Shown one piece after another: positions 19,995 to 30,479 of a stretch of DNA of 64,000 nucleotides. The translations under genes were made by a program, and so were the position numbers. The stretch covers positions 95,866,729-95,930,728 of the forward strand of contig OX123183.2 of the NCBI GenBank assembly GCA_944739405.2, given 5' to 3'. The notes under the pieces are model-generated. The model was not told the origin of the DNA and searched no databases. It saw only the letters and a list, made by a program, of their open reading frames with translations. The first letter of the stretch is position 1. The number at the start of each line of letters is the position of its first letter. The DNA is from Euclidia mi. Taxonomy: Eukaryota > Arthropoda > Insecta > Lepidoptera > Erebidae.

Positions 19995-20343
19995 TAAAGG
20001 CCTATTCAAACCTGAGCGATATTCGCTGCCGCTGTGGGTAGAGGTACATACCGCGCGGGTTTCGCTCAGGTATTTAGTATCAAGTACCGCGGCTAGAGCG
20101 ACCTGAGCGATATTCGCTGCCACTGTGGGTAGAGGTACATACCGCGCGGGTTTCGCTCAGGTATTTGGTATCAAGTACCGCGGCTAGTTCTTACCTCTCT
20201 GAACGAACTCGACTACCGCACGTTATTCTATCCACAAGGATAGCGAATACCGCTTAGGTCTGAACAGCAATATTACCACATACCCACTGGGTTTTCTCTG
20301 CCGCAGACGGTAGCGAATACCGCTTAGGTCTGAACAGGACTTT
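19995..20343. mobile_element. MITE with imperfect ~30-bp inverted repeats and an internal tandem duplication
   Basis: The left end (AAAGGCCTATTCAAACCTGA...) and the reverse complement of the right end (AAAGTCCTGTTCAGACCTAA...) align over about 30 bases. Inside, a 91-bp unit starting CCTGAGCGATATTCGCTGCC occurs twice in tandem (20011 and 20102) with only a few differences. The GCGAATACCGCTTAGGTCTG motif also occurs twice near the right end (about 20230 and 20310). No coding frame. Confidence 0.7.
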
Positions 20344-20469
20344 ATTTATTTGTTTGTTTGGGTCAATTTTTTTCAAATTGGATTTTACCCCTTTCCTTCA
20401 GTGATGACAGATTGATCTGATATTTGGTATACACTCTTAATCTTGATGACATTAACAATAATATAATTC

Positions 20470-20940
20470 CTTATATTACAATCATCCAAGATGGCTGCCG
20501 ATACAAAATGGCGGATCACATATAAGGTACTTCACAACAACCTCAATATGGGTGTCAAATGAAAGGGCTTGATTGGTAGTATAGAGCTTACTATGAAAAA
20601 TCCAAGATGGCTGTCGCAAAATGGCGTATTACATATTTGCCACAAATACCTCAATATGGGTATCGAATGAAAGGGCTTGATTGGTAGAACAGGGCTCACT
20701 ATAAAAAATTCAAGATGGCTGCCGCCTCAAAATGGCGGATTACATACTTTCCACAAATACCTCAATATGGATATCAAATGAAAGGGCTTGATTGGTAGAA
20801 TAGAGCTCACTATAAAACATCCAAGATGGCCGCCGCCACAAAATGGCAGATTACCTATTGTCCACAAATAGCTCAATATGGGTATCGAATGAAAGGGCTT
20901 GATTGGTAGAAAAGGACTCACTATGAAAATAGAATGAGAA
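20470..20940 (+). repeat. ~110-bp tandem repeat, about four copies
   Basis: The landmark GAAAGGGCTTGATTGGTAG starts at 20561, 20669, 20780 and 20891 (spacing 108, 111, 111). Each unit also contains CTCAATATGG, CTCACTAT, AAGATGGC and AAAATGGC motifs. The open frame read through it on the minus strand is repetitive and not a gene. Confidence 0.9.
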
Positions 20941-21334
20941 GTAACAACTAACAATAAAACTAAAAACTTGAAAATAAAATAAACTATTTTTTTACGTTAA
21001 ACGGTTTTATTACGATAAAACTAATGTAGTCAGCTTATGTACTAAAAGTTAAAAAACAATTCAGTAAGTCCTAGCTACCAGATCGCACCAATCTTCTCAT
21101 CAATCTGGGGTATTAATCAGACAAATATAAAATCGTTTGGCGCGCTTAAGCACAGCGGGGCGGAGGGAGACGGTCTGATATGTACTTTGTGGTAATGCTT
21201 TCAGTTTTTATTTTTGCTGCTATTATATTCAGTAGCTCTTCATAACTTCAATAATATACCTACAAACTTATCTTTACCAGAAGTTCGCCGATTATGAAAA
21301 CAAAATTAATTAAAGTATTATCTGCTAATATGCA

Positions 21335-21470
21335 TGCTACTCGGCTAATCTGCAGAGCCGTTTGTGGTGAAATTTGACATGCACAGTCTGAACCCCGGGC
21401 AAGTAGGTACATAGGCTACTCTTTATTAAAATTTCATGCTGGCGAAGCTGCGGGCGAAAGCTAGTATAGA
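21335..21470 (+). repeat. Dispersed repeat, right part (GGGCGAAAGCTAGTA end)
   Basis: The sequence AGCCGTTTGTGGTGAAATTTG through GGCGAAGCTGCGGGCGAAAG ends in the CTAGTA terminus common to short lepidopteran non-autonomous elements. It is the likely partner of 19662-19860. Confidence 0.55.
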
Positions 21471-22270
21471 AATAAATAATAGATGGTAATCCTATTATAA
21501 TACCTTATTAAATGAGGAATACCCCAGTCACGATTTCGTACCGGCACCACTCACAGAGGGCCTATAAATCTGATCTCAGCTGATGAAGTATTCAAAAACG
21601 ATCTCTGTATAGAGAGCTTGCAAAGAGACTTGTCGACGCCTCACGTGACCAGATGGCTGGTATATATCTAGCACAAAAAAATAGCATTGCCAAACAGCGT
21701 GGCAAAGCATTGTAAAGCATGGCCCATGGTGGGCCAATGCACCACTGTAGGCCACGATCACTTGTTCACACAATGGCGCATGCCTCTGATTACTGCCTGG
21801 CGAAACACTTGCGGTGGACGTGGAAGTAATTGCGGCCGCGGCTATCTAATACTAATATATAGAGAAATAATCTAAATAATTACTGGTCCGATTTGAAAAA
21901 TTATTTCACTGTTAGATAGCCCATTTATCGAGAAAGGCTATATAACATCACGCTTTAAGCCACAGGAGCGGAGAAAGCCTTAAATAACGCGGGAGTAACC
22001 GCGTGCTCATCTAGATTATTAATTGATATACTGCATACAAGTATTATACATTACATACATATTATATATAAAAATAAAACAAAAACTGCAATATCCCGGT
22101 CTGCGGTCGGTGACGAACTAAACAATAGGCCATTGTGTGAACACCACAAGCCATGATTCCTTTGAACAGTGCCCGAAAAACCGACAACATTCCGATTGCG
22201 CGCCTACCCCTTGTACACAATGACGATGACCTGTAGTGGCCCATCATGGGCCATTGTGAACTGGGGCCTT
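21471..22270. other. Repeat-derived DNA inside the interrupted RTE, no gene seen
   Basis: Two segments, around 21700-21760 (GGCCCATGGTGGGCC) and 22220-22265 (GGCCCATCATGGGCC), are roughly inverted copies, which suggests the ends of another short terminal-inverted-repeat element. The similarity is imperfect and the boundaries could not be set. Confidence 0.35.
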
Positions 22271-22499
22271 AACATGTAACCAGTTGGGCTTCACCAAAGG
22301 CAAGAGAACTACAGATGCCATACAAACACTGAGGATATTGACAGAAAAATACAGAGCGATTAAGAATATTAGACATATTACATAGTATTATGAGCACAAT
22401 GTTAGCTGATAATACTATGATCGTCAAAGTACCTATCTCTCATATAAAAGTCCAGATCTTTAATCTGGCAAACTACTGCTCACAGTTAATTTATATATT

Positions 22500-22735
22500 T
22501 GCTAATCTACATTGTGCTCGCTTTTTCTTTTTCTTTTTCTTGACAATTTATTGTAACTCTTAAAACAAAATTGTAAAAAACCAAAGATTTTAAAAGAGTG
22601 TCCAGAGGAGTTTCTTGCCGGAGTCTTCTCCCTGGGCCTACCTTTTGGAACCGGCAACTAGAGTCAGTGACGTTTCAAAAGAGTATGTAAATTACCAACT
22701 TGAAATAAAAAAAAATATTTGAATTTGAATTTGAA
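22500..22735 (+). mobile_element. LINE 3'-end fragment with (TTGAAT)n tail
   Basis: The segment from TTTTTCTTTTTCTTGAC through GGAGTCTTCTCCCTGGGCCTACC ends in ATTTGAATTTGAATTTGAAG. It looks like the 3' untranslated end of a CR1-like LINE common in Lepidoptera. It separates two parts of the RTE reverse transcriptase, so it inserted after the RTE. The left boundary is uncertain. Confidence 0.6.
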
Positions 22736-23297
22736 GAAAAACCTATTTATGGCATTCCTTGACCTAGAGAAGGCGTTTGACAGAGTACCCCGTCAACTGG
22801 TTTGGCAAGCCCTAAGAAGTCAAAATGTGCCCGAGCCTTATATAAAGCTTCTTCAAGACATGTACACTGATGTCAGTACCTCAGTTCGCAGCCCGGCAGG
22901 GATCACTCATCCTATCCCCGTAAAAGTGGGAGTCCAGCAAGGATCGGCTCTCAGCCCTCTTATATCTATCACCGTGATGGACTATCTTACACGGGACATA
23001 CAAGGCGAGTTACCATGGTGCCTTTTGTACGCGGATGATATCGTCCTAGTTGCAGTGTCACTGGAAGAGCTCCAGCTAACTTTAAATAAGTGGCAGCACG
23101 CGCTCGAAAATAATGGCTTAAACATTAGCAGAACAAAATCAGAGTACATGAAATTCATATACGGACAACCATGGACGTCAGTCCTACGGAAAGATGATAT
23201 TCCTGTACCCCAGAACAAATTCAAATACCTGGGCTCAACCATCGATGTAACCGCCAACTGCGATGCCGTCATAACACAAAGGATAAACTCCGGCTGA
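22719..23297 (+). pseudogene. RTE reverse transcriptase fragment
   Basis: The coding part from about 22734 holds the palm domain: FLDLEKAFDRVPRQL with the first catalytic Asp, VGVQQGSALSPL, and YADDIVLV with the catalytic pair. It runs to NKFKYLGSTID before a TGA at 23295. The first residues of the open frame come from the TTGAAT tail of the inserted LINE and are not part of the protein. Inactive copy. Confidence 0.87.
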
Positions 23298-23815
23298 ATG
23301 AAGTGGCGATCGTTGTCAGGTGCACTCTGCGATCGCAGGATGCCCATTAAGATCAAAAGGAAAGTATATAAAACCTGCGTTAGGCCTGTTTTACTTTACG
23401 GCGCGGAGTGCTGGACAACCAAACGCGATCATGAATCCAAACTTCACGTCACGGAAATAAAGATGCTACGTTGAGTCGGCGGTGTAACCAAGCTGGACAG
23501 AATCAGAAACTAATATGTTCGATGAAGTTTCAAAGTTCGAGCCATACCAGATAAACTGCAGGAAACCTAACTTCGCTGGTACGGACATGTGATGCGCCGC
23601 GAGAAAGACCACCCAGTTAAAATCGCGCTTAAAATTGACTCAGGCAAACAACCCCGAGGACGCCCAAAAGCTACTCGGTGGAGAAACCTTAACCAACTAT
23701 GCAATTTGATCACAGCAGATATAAATGACAGAGCCGAATGGCGCAAACATATTCAGAGGGCCGATCCCTAATTATATTGGAAGAGGCACGGAGAAAGAAG
23801 AAGTTAATAGATTTT

Positions 23816-24539
23816 AGCCCCGCCTACATAACGGTATGCAAATTATAGTTAAATACACTTAGCGACACAGCAAACATTGTTCAGCCATTTTTACTAAAAT
23901 CGATATTGAAATTAGTGGAGTTGATGGTAGAAGAATGAAAACTTGGGATTGTAATGTTTTTGGTGCCAAATTACAAAAAGGAAAAGATTTTCCCAATAAT
24001 AAAAAGTACCTGGGGAGGGCCACTCTGCTAAAATTGATATAAAAATCGGCTACGACCTATTTCCAGACCTAGGAGTAGTTGCCATTGGCGACATTAAGAC
24101 GTGTATTTTGGGGCTACAACCGGAGTGGTCCTGGTCAGACCATCTTATAGGACTAAGTTCTTTTGGGTGTCTACCGTCCACTCTTTCGGTGACCACACTC
24201 TTCCTCGGGAAATAAGTACTCTTATTAATATCACTATCAGATATAATATGTTATGCAGGTGATTCATCCATTAGAGATGAATATTTATCACAAGGAAAAC
24301 ATAGCATGGAAAACAAAACGGTAGGAAAAATTAAGTAAAACGGGCTTTCCAATAGTATAAAATATCTTATCTGTTTTATATGTTGGATAGCAATCTTTCT
24401 ATAATCGGTTTATTCGGCATTTCATATGTATAAAAATAAGCGATTTTAAACTTTCGCGATTTGTATACATCATACAATATTATTTAGCGGATCTTAGTCG
24501 CGATAATTTACTTAATTCAAGGCATAAATACCTCTATTA
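23816..24539. other. Unassigned spacer
   Basis: No open frame above background, no splice structure and no repeat family recognised. Confidence 0.4.
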
Positions 24540-24840
24540 TTCTCCTACGTTTCGACCGGCTTGCAACGGTCGTGGTCGCAGAGGGACTGATGTCAGCTCA
24601 ATGCCATCCTTGTGAAGCGCGGGTTTCGGCAGCTACCATCACTTGTTTTATACTTTTGATATTTTTGATTCTATGCGCACTGGCGGTACTTCGACAAACT
24701 ACACTTATCGACGATAAAGTGACAAGAACTCCTAACTGACATTTTTGCATTTTTACTTTTTTTACGTAGATAGACTTTAAATAATCGTTTGCGTGAGCTG
24801 GCAAATGCAACTAACTTTATATCTTATTTTTTGACGAGTT
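24540..24840 (-). repeat. Possible Penelope-like element terminal segment
   Basis: CTACGTTTCGACCGGCTTGCAACGGTCGTGGTCGC at 24545-24580 is the kind of sequence found at the ends of Penelope-like retroelements. The GIY-YIG remnant at 26250-26660 supports such an element nearby. The motif is recalled, not searched, and the extent is approximate. Confidence 0.35.
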
Positions 24841-24849
24841 ATTAATAAC

Positions 24850-25463
24850 TGACAATAACTATTAAGCGGCTGTTACCAATTGTTATTTACTCCGATGGGT
24901 GCACATACCAGAACCGTAATTCTGTACTGGCAAATGCACTGCTCCTTTTGAGCAAGAAATAAAACGTAATCATTACGCAGAAATTTTTAGAACCGGGTCA
25001 CACTCAGATGGAGTGTGACTCGGTTCACAGTGCTATTGAGCGAAAGCTCAAAAATCGGGAAATACATTTGCCCAGTGATTATGTCACGATCACTAAAGAG
25101 GCACGAAGCACTTACCCCTATGAAGCAGTTAATGTAGATCATGAATTTGTTAAAGATTATGCCCGACCTGAAAATTTGCTTTATAAAAGCATTCGACCAG
25201 GCCGCAAAGCTGGTGATCCACAGGTTGTTGATATCAGAGTAATTAAGTACAATACGATGACAATAGAAGTACAACTGGGTTTTGGCGAAGACTGGATTCC
25301 TCTCCCGCACAGACCTAGGTTACTAGCTTTGGAAGCAACCTATCCTCAACTGCATCCCAACAAAATTCCAATTACTGCAACAAAGTACAACCACCTGCAA
25401 CAACTAAAAGCTGTATTACCTAAAGATTGCCATAATTTTTATGACACTTTGCCATTTGTTTAA
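24850..25463 (+). pseudogene. Broken copy of a multicopy insect protein (DUF7869-like C-terminus)
   Basis: One frame runs from about 24850 to the TAA at 25461-25463, interrupted only by a TAA at 24960-24962. Before the stop it has YSDGCTYQNRN then LANALLLL; after it come KFLEPGHTQMECDSVHSAIE, LPSDYVTITKEAR and a C-terminus ending DTLPFV. The DGC-x-x-QNRN and GHTQMECDSVH pattern matches a widespread uncharacterised arthropod family that I associate with DUF7869 and suspect is transposon-related; this is recalled, not searched. Without introns and with one stop it is best read as a retrocopy or element remnant. The 151-codon frame from 25008 alone could still be translated but lacks half the domain. 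No function is assigned. Confidence 0.65.
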
Positions 25464-26249
25464 AACACTTGTTAATATAATAATTAAAAATAATTTGTGT
25501 GATAATATAGTAGTTCCGTCATAATCTTCCTGCCTTGTCACATTTTGCTTGGGATCGGCGCAATTTGTAAACTGATCTGATTATTCTCTTTTCTTTTAAT
25601 TACGTTTAGAAGCCATGTAGCCATTTTTATGTTCTATCAGATATTTTATTGTAATAATTAAGAAGACAATATTATTTTCTAAACATCTGAAACATTGTTG
25701 AAGTTGATTAAAATTTATTCTATGAAAATCACGCCTTTTCTTTAAAATATTATAGAATATCCTTACTAGAAATATATTCTATCTTTGCTATTATAATGTA
25801 TATTTTTATAGCCTAGGTTGCAATATCACCTATCTACGCCTAAATCAAAAAGTTGATTGTATATACACTAGTCTCACATATCCCCCTACACCCGCTTCTT
25901 ATTTAATATATAACCAATAATAATAATTTTCATATCTTGTGTTTAAAATAAATAAAATGTTTTTTTCGTTTCCTGTAAAATTATGTTCTGGTAGATAAAG
26001 GTTCTTGTCACTTCATCGTCGTTATGACGTCTACACACTGATGAGTTGTGTTACTGCGGCGTTGTTTGCATTTGTTGATGACTGGGTTCCAAGTACTGGG
26101 TAATGTGTACCCGTATTAATAAGATTATTTCTACGTGCCTACAAACTTACGTGTAACAGGTTATATATACATGTACTTACCTATGTTTGTAACATGATGA
26201 TTGTACGTTGATAAGATGTGACAATAAAGGAATTATTTACTTTACTTAC
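25464..26249. other. AT-rich spacer, no gene seen
   Basis: No coding frame, repeat boundary or RNA gene was recognised in this stretch. Confidence 0.4.
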
Positions 26250-26660
26250 TTACAAGTGGTCGATAGTCTGTATCCGTCCTCCCTGATGAAATTTGTATGT
26301 TTTTTTTATTTCAACCTCTTCACGTACTATCCTGGAGTAATAGTGACGATCGGTGGATAAGACTCGTGGTTGATGTAATTCTATCCAGTGGTTTGGTCCA
26401 GATTCCAGCAAATGCTCAGCTATGACAGATTTATTAATTTGTCGATGTTTTACACCTGCGTTATGTTCCTTGACCCTTTCAGCGATCGTTCTTTTGGTCT
26501 GTCCGATATAAGAACTACCACAACTGCAATCGACCAGTATCTTAACGACAGTCAGAGCAGGAAAATCGCATAATATGTCATTATACAAATGGCGTGGTCT
26601 GTATATGCCGCGGCAAATTGTAAAAAAAATATACAGTAAACTTAGATAGGTAGTTATCAT
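26250..26660 (-). pseudogene. Penelope-like element remnant: GIY-YIG endonuclease domain
   Basis: The minus-strand frame of 136 codons contains CSCGSSYIGQTKRTIAERV, then KEHNAG, AEHLLESGPNHWIEL, and a C-terminal REEVEIKK. These are the YIG strand, the catalytic Arg helix, the His and the Glu-bearing helix of a GIY-YIG nuclease in the arrangement used by Penelope-like retroelements, where it follows the reverse transcriptase. The canonical GIY triplet before CSCG is degraded (VKILVD), and the hydrophobic N-terminus of the open frame is probably flanking sequence. No reverse transcriptase is visible next to it, so this is a 3'-end relic. Confidence 0.78.
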
Positions 26661-27570
26661 TTTAGGTTTTCCTTTAACCTAGTACACGAAATTAGGAGCC
26701 TTGCAAAGCGTGGCTCCGTCAACTCAGCTTATTAAACTGATTAGGCACCACTATTTCTCCATTCTACTCAATTTGTGTAAAATGTCGTATCATTCAAAGT
26801 GCCTGCAACTTAAATATGTATGTATACGAACCATCAAACATACCTGCAGCTTTGTGAGTTATCGATAATCTGATCGTGTTAATGTTGCGAAGGGGTTTGT
26901 TCCCAGCAAAATAAGATTTTGAACCTGTCCTGATAATGTTGTAGAAATCCAATATTTAGTTACACCATCCTAGATGTAACTGCAAAGAGTGCGAGAGAGC
27001 ATAAGGTGTTTCAAATGAACAGCGAAGAAGTAACAGGTAACAAACTATATTTTACTATGGTATTAAAACTAGCTTACAAAATATTCCAAGTAACTACAAT
27101 GATCGAGAAGAAACGAGTTCAGTTTCTGAGATGAGAAAGTCTTTTAAACATGGTTTAGTTTATAAATCATATTGTTTTTAAATTACAACTCGTAATATAG
27201 AACTGTTTTTGTATAGAACATAATAAAATCATACAATATTAAACTTACATGATATAGACCTACCTTTTGAATGATACAACAGTGTAAACAATTATTTTTA
27301 TCATAATCTAAAGCAAGATTAATTAATAACAAAAAACCCAAGATCGAAGCCAAGGTAATTCAAACACAGCTGCATTAATTAGATATATGTAGTAGAAATG
27401 TGCTGATTAATCTTCGAGGTGATAAAACTGGTAAGTAACAGGGTAAAATTCAATTAGAGTGTTATGTCTGTTGTAATACTCTAGACAACTCGCGACGTCA
27501 TATTCAATATAATGCAAGGGCTGTACTCACTATGTCGTGACAATTATTTAGCGTTGGAAGAAGTCGTGGA
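26661..27570. other. Spacer with a short shared repeat
   Basis: AGGAGCC..GC(A/G)AAGC..GGCTCCGTCAACTCAGCTTATTAAA at 26694-26738 recurs at 63380-63425, so it belongs to a dispersed element. The rest shows no coding character. Confidence 0.45.
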
Positions 27571-27596
27571 CGAGAATTAATAGTATCGTTCTACAT

Positions 27597-29253
27597 GATC
27601 ATCATCCTAGCGCTCTCCCGGTTGCGTTCCAAAACCGCTTTCCGGCTTTATCTCCTCCACTTCGCACGGTCTTCAGCATTCCTGGTGGTTAGTTGATTGG
27701 CACGCATATCATCCCTTACGACGTCAAGCCAGCATTTCTTTGGCCTTCCCCGTTTACCGGGGCCCGGCGGAGGTGGCATGGTAAGACATTTGTTACCCAC
27801 GTTGACGTAAGACGTGGCCATTCCAGCGTAGCCGACACTCTTGCAGTTTGTCATCAATGTCACGGATATGAAGGGTACCCCGGATGCGGAAGTTCCTAAT
27901 GCGGTCCTTTCGCGCGAATACACTTCCAGCGCAGCATGTTCATCTCCGTGACACGCAGACTCTGCTTGTGTCGCTCAGGCAAAGCCCACGTCTCACTGCC
28001 ATATAACAGGACAGGTCTAATGATGGATTTATAGACCTGTCCTTTGAGCTTAACTGGAATTTTGGGGTCACAAATGACACCGCTAACCTCATGCCATTTG
28101 GCCCAGGCTGCCGAAATACGTGCCTTGATGTCACAATCGATGTCACCAGACGCGTGGAGTACTGATCCCAGGTACTGGACCAGGTCCTTTCGCTCGACAA
28201 TGTCTCCGCCTATGCGGATTGACGCGGGATCTGTACTGTTGCAGGCCAAGTACTCGGTCTTCGCTACGTTTATTTTCAGACTGCCGTTCTCAAGTGACTC
28301 CTTCCTCCTGCCACGGGGGCTGCTCATATGAGTCTCTGATGCTGTCTGACAGTACGTAGAATATCACACTGAATAGGTGCGGGCTGAGGACGGAACCCTG
28401 GTGGACCCCGACGGTGATGGGAAAGGTTTTGTGTCGCCATTAGCAGTCCGAACTACGGAATCGGAATTTGAGTATATGTCTCGGACGATGTCAATATATG
28501 CATCTGGTACTCTTTTGAGTCTTAGAGCCCACCAGATCATCTGTCGCGGCACACAGTCGAAAACCTTTTGCATGTCGAGAAACAGAAGATGCAGAGGCGT
28601 GTTCTTCGAACTGTACTGCTCTATGACGATCCTGAGGGCAAAAATTTACCAGGGTGAAAGAGCTTTATGGTATGGAACATCACCTTAATACTGCGGTAGC
28701 TACTACACTCCTGTGCCAATTCCCTTGCCTTTGAAGACTAGAGTGATAATACTCCGGCTTCATTGGTTCGGGATTTTTCCGGTAAGGAGTATGCGGTTTA
28801 ATACATTAGTAAGGGTACCCACACCTCGCAGGCCCATTGCCTTCCAGGCCTCTATAGACTCCATCGGTTCCGACAGTTTTCCGATTCTTCATGTGGCGAA
28901 GGGTCCTCTGGACTTCTTCAGGCGTTACCGGCGGCACTAGTCCTTGATTCGAAGGGAGTTCTGGTTGCTGCACCTCTTTATCCTGCTTGTTAAGCATCTC
29001 TTGGAAGTACGAGCGCTATCTCTCCTTCACCGCGCGGGACGCGCATTATAGGTTGCCCTCTGGGTCTTTAACACAGCGACACTTGGTAATGTCCTGTGCC
29101 GCTTTGACCCTGGAACGTGCGAACTTATATAGGAGCTTCTGCCCTTCTGACGATTTCAGCTTGGTATAAAGCGGTTCCAAGTGGTTTCGTGCGGCTCTGG
29201 CTACAGCCCTCTTAGTGGCACTTTTGACAGCCCTGTATGCGTCGCGGTCTTTA
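27597..29253 (-). mobile_element. Degenerate, 5'-truncated RTE-clade LINE
   Basis: It is flanked by a diverged target duplication of about 25 bp (CGAGAATTAATAGTATCGTT at 27571 and CGAGATTAATAGTTACGTTC at 29254). On the minus strand it ends at a GATGATCAT tail. Frames show reverse transcriptase pieces on the minus strand: FDCVPRQMIWWALR (28364-28573), VAKTEYLACNS and VQYLGSVLHASGD, PVLLYGSETWALPERH (27896-28327), and a C-terminal GKRGRPKKCWLDVVRDD (27648-27923). Several frameshifts and stops separate the pieces, so the copy is old and inactive. Confidence 0.88.
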
Positions 29254-29278
29254 CGAGATTAATAGTTACGTTCTACAT

Positions 29279-29917
29279 ATTACCGAAAATTTGCATTCGA
29301 TCTAAGGATTTTTTATGAAATATGCACTTAGTGACGTAATATTATTAGCTGTCAATTAAAGTGCTAATAATAAAAATATATTACAATAAAAAATGTTAAA
29401 TAGTCTTTTAACTTTAGTTGATGAATCAAACTGACATTATTTTGATAAATTTTAGTGAATAATGGTACTTATATAATTTATTACTAGCTGGAAACATCCC
29501 TATTTATCGAATCCATTCATACAGGCCACGAAACTAACAAACGTCACAATAATCAGAGTCGTCACGACATAGTTCCTCTAGATAGGTTACAACTAAGATG
29601 CTGCACATTATACCGTATTTGTCAAATTATTATTCGAAGCTCTGAAGGTATCCAATAATAGATGAAAATACATAATAAGCCATTGAATTTAGGTAATACT
29701 TCAATGTAATAAGCTGAATAATTCTTGGGCTTCCATTTGTGACGATGTTGTCTAAATCCCGAAAATATATTATATCTATATATTTCACCGCAGGGAACAG
29801 CAAGTATGAAGTACCTATTACAAATATAGCAGTGACCAGTATGCTGCTATTTTATATCATGAATCATGTGACTCACTATCTAAACAACTAACTAAGATGA
29901 AGCAATAAGTTACTTAT
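29279..29917. other. AT-rich spacer, no gene seen
   Basis: No repeat family, exon or RNA gene recognised. Confidence 0.4.
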
Positions 29918-29920
29918 TAG

Positions 29921-30331
29921 GTATTTGCTTTGGAAACTTTGACCTTAAGGCGGCCGCACAAGTACGGATTGTTTCAACATTTCAATTCACACATTTCATA
30001 CAAATTATTTCTCATAATTTTAAGTTTCCTCACTATCTTCTATTTGTTACCAAAATCGTTAGAACGGCAGAGGCTGGAAATAAAATATTTAAATGCCCAC
30101 TTAAAGCATGCATATGCGGCCGGCCTATGTGATATACACAAATATAAACATAACTTTGCGGTCCCTATTACACTTATAAAGAAAATATCTACGTATAGAG
30201 AAGGTAAATATCAGTCGAACGGACAATCTTCATTGAGGTCGAAGTTGACGCAATACATTCCCCGTGATCTGAAAAACAAAGAATGTATTGAGTGTCACAA
30301 AAATTCTAAGGGATTAATTACACTTTCATGA
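29921..30331 (+). CDS. Hypothetical membrane-anchored ORF or exon, no Met
   Basis: An open frame of about 136 codons ends with TGA at 30329-30331. It contains no ATG; the sequence TTATTAG directly before 29921 could serve as a splice acceptor. The predicted protein has a basic N-terminal stretch, one hydrophobic segment (YKLFLIILSFLTIFYLLP), and a polar Lys-rich C-terminal half with CIEC. This would fit a type II membrane protein stem, but no family was recognised and no upstream exon could be identified. It may be chance in AT-rich DNA. Confidence 0.25.
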   Translation, partial: VFALETLTLRRPHKYGLFQHFNSHISYKLFLIILSFLTIFYLLPKSLERQRLEIKYLNAHLKHAYAAGLCDIHKYKHNFAVPITLIKKISTYREGKYQSNGQSSLRSKLTQYIPRDLKNKECIECHKNSKGLITLS

Positions 30332-30479
30332 TATTATAAACTGAATCAGAATAATCTTCCATCAAAAGGAAACATCAAGAAAAGCAAACATTATAATAAT
30401 TTTGTCTACACCCATGCATATCACCCAACTCTGCCAGATTTTGTTCAGGTTTCCCCTGCATGTCACCTTTTTCCTATCC

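Larger units (their letters stand above)
22275..23815 (+). mobile_element. RTE-clade LINE, 3' part with reverse transcriptase
   Basis: It begins in reverse transcriptase motif 2a (QLGFTKGKRTTDAIQTL at about 22285), is interrupted by a short insertion at roughly 22350-22735, then continues with FLDLEKAFDRVPRQL. The polymerase box LLYADDIVLV has YADD at 23028-23039. C-terminal thumb and tail motifs (YLGSTIDVTANCD, PVLLYGAECW, LHVTEIKMLR, GRPKATRWR) follow, across at least one stop (23295). This is the continuation of 18390-19660 in the same orientation. Confidence 0.88.

Noticed and set aside
20727..20954. 75-codon minus-strand open frame with repeated motifs
   Set aside because: Translation of the 110-bp tandem repeat; no start context or splicing.
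30408..30475. Candidate last exon of the lipase gene on the minus strand
   Set aside because: An acceptor-like ACATGCAG exists, but the in-phase translation does not resemble lipase C-termini.
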